Part shown: in pieces, positions 59,847 to 64,000 of the stretch
Layout of the letters: each line of letters begins with the position of its first letter
Numbering within the stretch: the stretch's first letter is position 1
Made by a program: the position numbers and the translations under genes
Assembly: GCF_000718635.1 (NCBI RefSeq)
Contig: NZ_JOBF01000009.1
Location: 62,001 to 126,000, forward strand
Direction of reading: 5' to 3'
Source: Streptomyces varsoviensis
GTDB taxonomy: Bacteria > Actinomycetota > Actinomycetes > Streptomycetales > Streptomycetaceae
DNA length: 64,000 nucleotides
The notes under the pieces: generated by a model
Databases searched by the model: none
Seen by the model: only the letters and a program-made list of their open reading frames with translations
What the model was told of the DNA's origin: nothing

Positions 59847-60845
59847 ATGACGGCACCAATGCACGACACGAGCGCGGCCGAGACCGCCGCCGTCGATGTC
59901 GCGGCCGGCGTCCCGGCGAAAGCCATCGAGGGCCGTTCCCCGTGGCGAATCGCCTGGGTGCGGCTCAAGCGCGACAAGCTGGCCCTGGCCGGCGGGATAG
60001 TCGTGCTGCTGCTCATCCTGGTCGCGATATTCGCGCCGTTGATCGTGGACCTCCTGGGGCACCCGCCGAACGAGTTCCACGAGGACCAGATCGACCCGCT
60101 CTTCGGCACGCCCAAGGGCTCCTGGGGCGGCATCAATTCGGACTTCGTATTCGGCGTGGAGCCGGTCAACGGCCGCGACGTGTTCAGCCGGGTCGTCTAC
60201 GGCGCCCGCGTCTCGCTGCTGGTGGCGTTCTTCGCGGCCGTGGTCGCCGTCGCCGTCGGCACGGTCTTCGGCATCATCGCCGGCTACTTCGGCGGCTGGA
60301 TCGACGCCATCATCAGCCGCGTCATGGACATCCTGCTCGCCTTCCCGCAGCTCCTGTTCATCATCGCGCTGGTCTCGGTGGTGCCGAACTCCATCTGGGG
60401 GTTCACCGGTTCGGGTGTGCGCATGGGCGTGCTGATCGTGGTGATCGGCTTCTTCGGCTGGCCGTACGTGGGCCGGATCGTGCGCGGCCAGACCCTCTCG
60501 CTCAGAGAGCGCGAGTACGTGGAGGCGGCCCGCAGCCTGGGCGCCGGGCGCGGGTACATCCTCTTCCGCGAGCTGCTGCCCAACCTGGTCGCGCCGATCA
60601 CCGTGTACGCCACGCTGATGATCCCCACCAACGTGCTCACCGAGGCCGCCCTGAGCTTCCTCGGCGCGGGCGTCAAGCAGCCGACCTCGTCCTGGGGGCA
60701 GATGCTCTCCGCGGCCGTGAACACCTACGAGTCCGACCCGATGTTCATGATCATTCCGGGCGTGGCCATCTTCCTCACCGTGCTGGCCTTCAACCTCTTC
60801 GGCGACGGCGTGCGAGACGCCCTCGACCCGAAGGGCTCGCGCTGA
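59847..60845 (+). CDS. Oligopeptide ABC transporter permease (DppC/OppC type)
   Basis: A 332-residue membrane protein from the ATG at 59,847. The N-terminal OppC_N region is WRIAWVRLKRDKLALAGGIV VLLL, then ATDxxGRD-like VEPVNGRDVFSRVVYGARVS. Six TM segments are visible. The EAA loop is REREYVEAARSLGAGRGYIL, then FRELLPNLVAPITVYATLMI, and the end is GDGVRDALDPKGSR, the standard finish of this family. It imports peptides together with the lipoprotein and second permease that follow. The order permease C, binding protein, permease B is typical of Streptomyces dpp/opp loci. Confidence 0.93.
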   Translation: MTAPMHDTSAAETAAVDVAAGVPAKAIEGRSPWRIAWVRLKRDKLALAGGIVVLLLILVAIFAPLIVDLLGHPPNEFHEDQIDPLFGTPKGSWGGINSDFVFGVEPVNGRDVFSRVVYGARVSLLVAFFAAVVAVAVGTVFGIIAGYFGGWIDAIISRVMDILLAFPQLLFIIALVSVVPNSIWGFTGSGVRMGVLIVVIGFFGWPYVGRIVRGQTLSLREREYVEAARSLGAGRGYILFRELLPNLVAPITVYATLMIPTNVLTEAALSFLGAGVKQPTSSWGQMLSAAVNTYESDPMFMIIPGVAIFLTVLAFNLFGDGVRDALDPKGSR

Positions 60846-60894
60846 CCCGCGCACCGCGCCGGCGGGCCGCGGGCCCCCGGCCCCACAACCCCAC

Positions 60895-60995
60895 AGCAGT
60901 ACCCCTGAGCACCACCCGAAGCAGTACCCACCGCACCACCCCTGAGCACCACCCCGTAGCAGTACCCGCAGCAGCACCCCGCAGCAGTGCCCATG
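60895..60995. repeat. Tandem cagcagtaccc / gagcaccacccc repeats
   Basis: About seven copies of 'agcagtacccc' and 'tgagcaccacccc' (10-14-base units) fill the gap between the permease and the binding-protein gene. No gene is seen. Confidence 0.65.
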
Positions 60996-61093
60996 ACGAC
61001 TCCGGCGAACAGCTCACCCGAGGTTCCGCCAGGAGATCACCCCCGAACCGCCGGTCCGCTTGGGGCCGAGAATCTCACGGAGGTCGCGACAAC

Positions 61094-62863
61094 GTGACAA
61101 CTCATCGCATTCCGAGGCGCAGACTGGCCGCCGGATCGGCCTTCGTGGTCGCGGCGCTGGTCTCCACCACCGCCTGCGGCGGGGGCGGCGGCAGCTCCAG
61201 CAACAGCTCCAAGGCGCCCGGCTTCAACGCGGCCGTCGGCAAGGTCGCCAGCACGTCCGACAAGAAGGGCGGCGAGCTGAAGTTCATCGGGACCCAGGAC
61301 GCCGACTCCTGGGACCCGCAGCGCGGCTACTACGGCTTCATGTGGGACTTCGCGCGCTACTACACGCGCACCCTGGTGACGCCCAAGCCCGCCCCGGGCG
61401 CCGCCAGTTCCGAGCTGGTCCCGGACATGGCCACCGACACCGGCCAGATCTCGGCCGACAAGAAGACCTACACCTTCAAGCTCCGCCCCGACCTGACCTG
61501 GGAGGACGGCAAGCCCGTCACCAGCCAGGACATCAAGTACGGCATCGAGCGCACCTGGGCCAAGGAGAAGATCACCGGCGGCCCGACCTGGATCCAGCAG
61601 GTCCTCGACCCGGAGCTCGACTACAAGGGCCCGTACAAGGACACCAGCAAGGACAAGCTGGGCCTGAAGCAGATCGAGACGCCGGACGCGAACACCATCG
61701 TCTTCAAGCTGCCGCAGCCCAACGGCGACTTCCTCCAGATGCTGGCGCTGCCCGCCGCGGCCCCGGTCCGCCAGGACAAGGACACCGGCGAGAAGTACGG
61801 CCTCAAGCCGTTCTCCAACGGCCCGTACAAGTTCCAGTCCTACACGCCCAACAAGGGCCTGGAGCTCGTCCGCAACGACAAGTGGAAGCAGTCCTCGGAC
61901 ACCGTCCGCAAGGCGCTGCCGGACAAGGTCTCGGTCAAGCTCACCACCAACGCCGATGACATGGACAACAAGCTCATCTCCGGCGAGTACGACATCGACA
62001 TCAACGCGACCGGCATGGGCTCGGCGGGCCGCCAGAAGGCGCTCCAGGCCCACAAGGGCAACGTCGACAACCCGCAGACCGGCTTCATCCGCTACGCGGC
62101 GTTCCCCAAGACGGTCAAGCCGTTCGACAACATCCACTGCCGCAAGGCGGTCATCTACGCCGCCGACCACACCTCGCTGCAGACCGCGCGCGGCGGCCCG
62201 ATGGCCGGTGGCGACCTCGGCACCAGCATGCTCCCGCCGGCCGTCAAGGGCTACGACGCCAACTTCGACCCGTACAACATCAAGGCGGGCAAGCCGGACC
62301 TGGCCAAGGCCAAGGAAGAGCTGAAGCAGTGCGATCAGCCGAACGGCTTCACCACCACGATCGCGGTGCGCAACAACAAGCCGCCGGAGGTCGCGACCGC
62401 CACGTCGCTCCAGGCCTCGCTCGCCAAGGTCGGCATCAAGGCCCAGATCGACGAGTACGACGGCGCCCAGTACGCGGGCATCATCGGCTCCCCCGAGAAC
62501 GTCAAGCGCAAGAACTACGGCATCATCATCCAGGGCTGGGGCTCCGACTTCCCCAGCGGCCAGGGCTTCCTGCAGCCCATCTCGGACGGCAAGTTCATCC
62601 AGCCGACCGGTAACCAGAACTACCCGCTGCTGGACGACCCCGAGGTCAACAAGCTCTTCGACCAGGGCAACGCCGAGACCGACCCGAACAAGGCCGCCGA
62701 GTTCTACGGCAAGGCCAACGAGAAGGTCATGAACGACGCCTGGTACCTGCCGTTCACCTACGAGAAGAACGTCATCTGGCGCTCTTCGCGACTGACCAAC
62801 ATCTACACGGCGGACGCCTACAACGGCCGCTACGACTACGCCTCGCTGGGCGTTACCAAGTGA
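61094..62863 (+). CDS. Oligopeptide-binding lipoprotein (ABC transporter, SBP family 5)
   Basis: A 589-residue precursor from the GTG at 61,094, with GGAGG ten bases upstream. The lipoprotein signal is RRRLAAGSAFVVAALVSTTACGG with the lipobox S-T-T-A-C, so Cys27 or so is lipidated. Family-5 motifs: GGELKFIGTQDADSWDPQRG, TFKLRPDLTWEDGKPVTSQD IKYGIER, LPQPNGDFLQMLALPAAAPV, and GLKPFSNGPYKFQSYTPNKG. The central domain is typical of DppA/OppA proteins. It captures peptides outside the membrane for the flanking permeases. The lysine-rich composition is normal for the family. Confidence 0.94.
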   Translation: MTTHRIPRRRLAAGSAFVVAALVSTTACGGGGGSSSNSSKAPGFNAAVGKVASTSDKKGGELKFIGTQDADSWDPQRGYYGFMWDFARYYTRTLVTPKPAPGAASSELVPDMATDTGQISADKKTYTFKLRPDLTWEDGKPVTSQDIKYGIERTWAKEKITGGPTWIQQVLDPELDYKGPYKDTSKDKLGLKQIETPDANTIVFKLPQPNGDFLQMLALPAAAPVRQDKDTGEKYGLKPFSNGPYKFQSYTPNKGLELVRNDKWKQSSDTVRKALPDKVSVKLTTNADDMDNKLISGEYDIDINATGMGSAGRQKALQAHKGNVDNPQTGFIRYAAFPKTVKPFDNIHCRKAVIYAADHTSLQTARGGPMAGGDLGTSMLPPAVKGYDANFDPYNIKAGKPDLAKAKEELKQCDQPNGFTTTIAVRNNKPPEVATATSLQASLAKVGIKAQIDEYDGAQYAGIIGSPENVKRKNYGIIIQGWGSDFPSGQGFLQPISDGKFIQPTGNQNYPLLDDPEVNKLFDQGNAETDPNKAAEFYGKANEKVMNDAWYLPFTYEKNVIWRSSRLTNIYTADAYNGRYDYASLGVTK

Positions 62864-62926
62864 TCGTCCGTCCGCTCCACCGGCACACCCGCCGCTAGGC
62901 CCGAAGGGCAGGTGAGGGCCGCGCGT

Positions 62927-62977
62927 GGTGGTCCGGGAGCCCCTCCGACTGACGGGAGGAGGGGCCCCCGGGCCACC
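62927..62977 (+). promoter_or_regulatory. 20-bp stem hairpin between binding protein and permease
   Basis: GGTGGTCCGGGAGCCCCTCC (62,927-62,946) pairs with GGAGGGGCCCCCGGGCCACC (62,958-62,977), with one G-U pair and one mismatch and an 11-base loop. It ends 14 bases before the permease start. Such stems after binding-protein genes protect the upstream mRNA and damp downstream expression. Confidence 0.7.
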
Positions 62978-62991
62978 GCCGGCCGACCGCA

Positions 62992-63986
<995 letters not shown>

Positions 63987-63990
<4 letters not shown>

Positions 63991-64000
63991 GCGACCTGAC
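63987..64000 (+). CDS. Start of the next transporter gene, cut by window end
   Basis: A GTG overlapping the permease stop begins V-S-D-L. From position it should be the DppD-type ATP-binding subunit, but only four codons are visible. Confidence 0.4.

Overview
The window looks like a piece of a Streptomyces (or very close actinomycete) chromosome. GC content is very high, GTG starts are common, ATGA/GTGA start-stop overlaps are frequent, and the gene families are typical of the group: XRE-DUF5753 paired with DUF397, a stand-alone RsbW-type ATPase, GT87 membrane enzymes, SseB paralogues, and a type I-E CRISPR system with a fused Cas3-Cse1. All functional calls come from reading the sequence; no database search was run.

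Layout. (1) 1-21,100 is an accessory stretch: a DUF397/XRE pair, a DUF4291 protein, a poly-TM protein, three TetR regulators with readable inverted-repeat operators, an MBL hydrolase, an HSL-type esterase, an SDR, a siderophore-interacting protein, a GT87 enzyme, an alpha/beta hydrolase and a HAD hydrolase. Between them lie decayed genes: an alpha/beta hydrolase, an enoyl-CoA hydratase whose middle is replaced by a 12-bp repeat, a zinc-ribbon integrase-like gene, and an IS256 scrap. There is also a 1.7-kb GC-rich repeat field at 9,640-11,380. (2) 21,500-35,822 is a tightly packed, translationally coupled cluster: exporter, glycosyltransferase, 6-phosphogluconolactonase, ROK kinase, sugar-phosphate cyclase of the 2-epi-5-epi-valiolone-synthase type, two zinc-type dehydrogenases, DegT aminotransferase, ribulose-phosphate 3-epimerase, HAD phosphatase/mutase, Eis-like acetyltransferase, GHMP kinase and Nudix hydrolase. 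I read this as an undescribed C7-(amino)cyclitol pathway that carries its own pentose-phosphate genes to supply sedoheptulose 7-phosphate.

(3) 36,277-50,516 is a CRISPR-Cas island. It holds a 17-repeat array on the minus strand and cas2-cas1-cas6e-cas5e-cas7e-cse2-cas3::cse1 as one leftward operon. It also holds a vestigial two-repeat array and a second array on the plus strand with 12 repeats. Both arrays have homologous leaders. The second array changes its crRNA 5' handle from CTGTTCCC to CTGGACCC part way along. The island is bracketed by a 64-bp direct repeat of the 3' end of sdaA: a remnant at 36,277-36,340 and the intact gene end at 50,516-50,579. This suggests insertion at, or recombination through, sdaA.

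(4) 50,517-64,000 is core-like: gcvT-gcvH-glyA-sdaA transcribed leftward behind a tandem glycine riboswitch, a small P-loop protein, a secreted Pro/Ala-rich protein, two sseB-like genes, and an oligopeptide ABC transporter (permease, lipoprotein, permease, and the first bases of the next gene).

A recurring feature is short in-frame tandem repeats, at gene ends or in linkers, in at least nine otherwise recognisable proteins.
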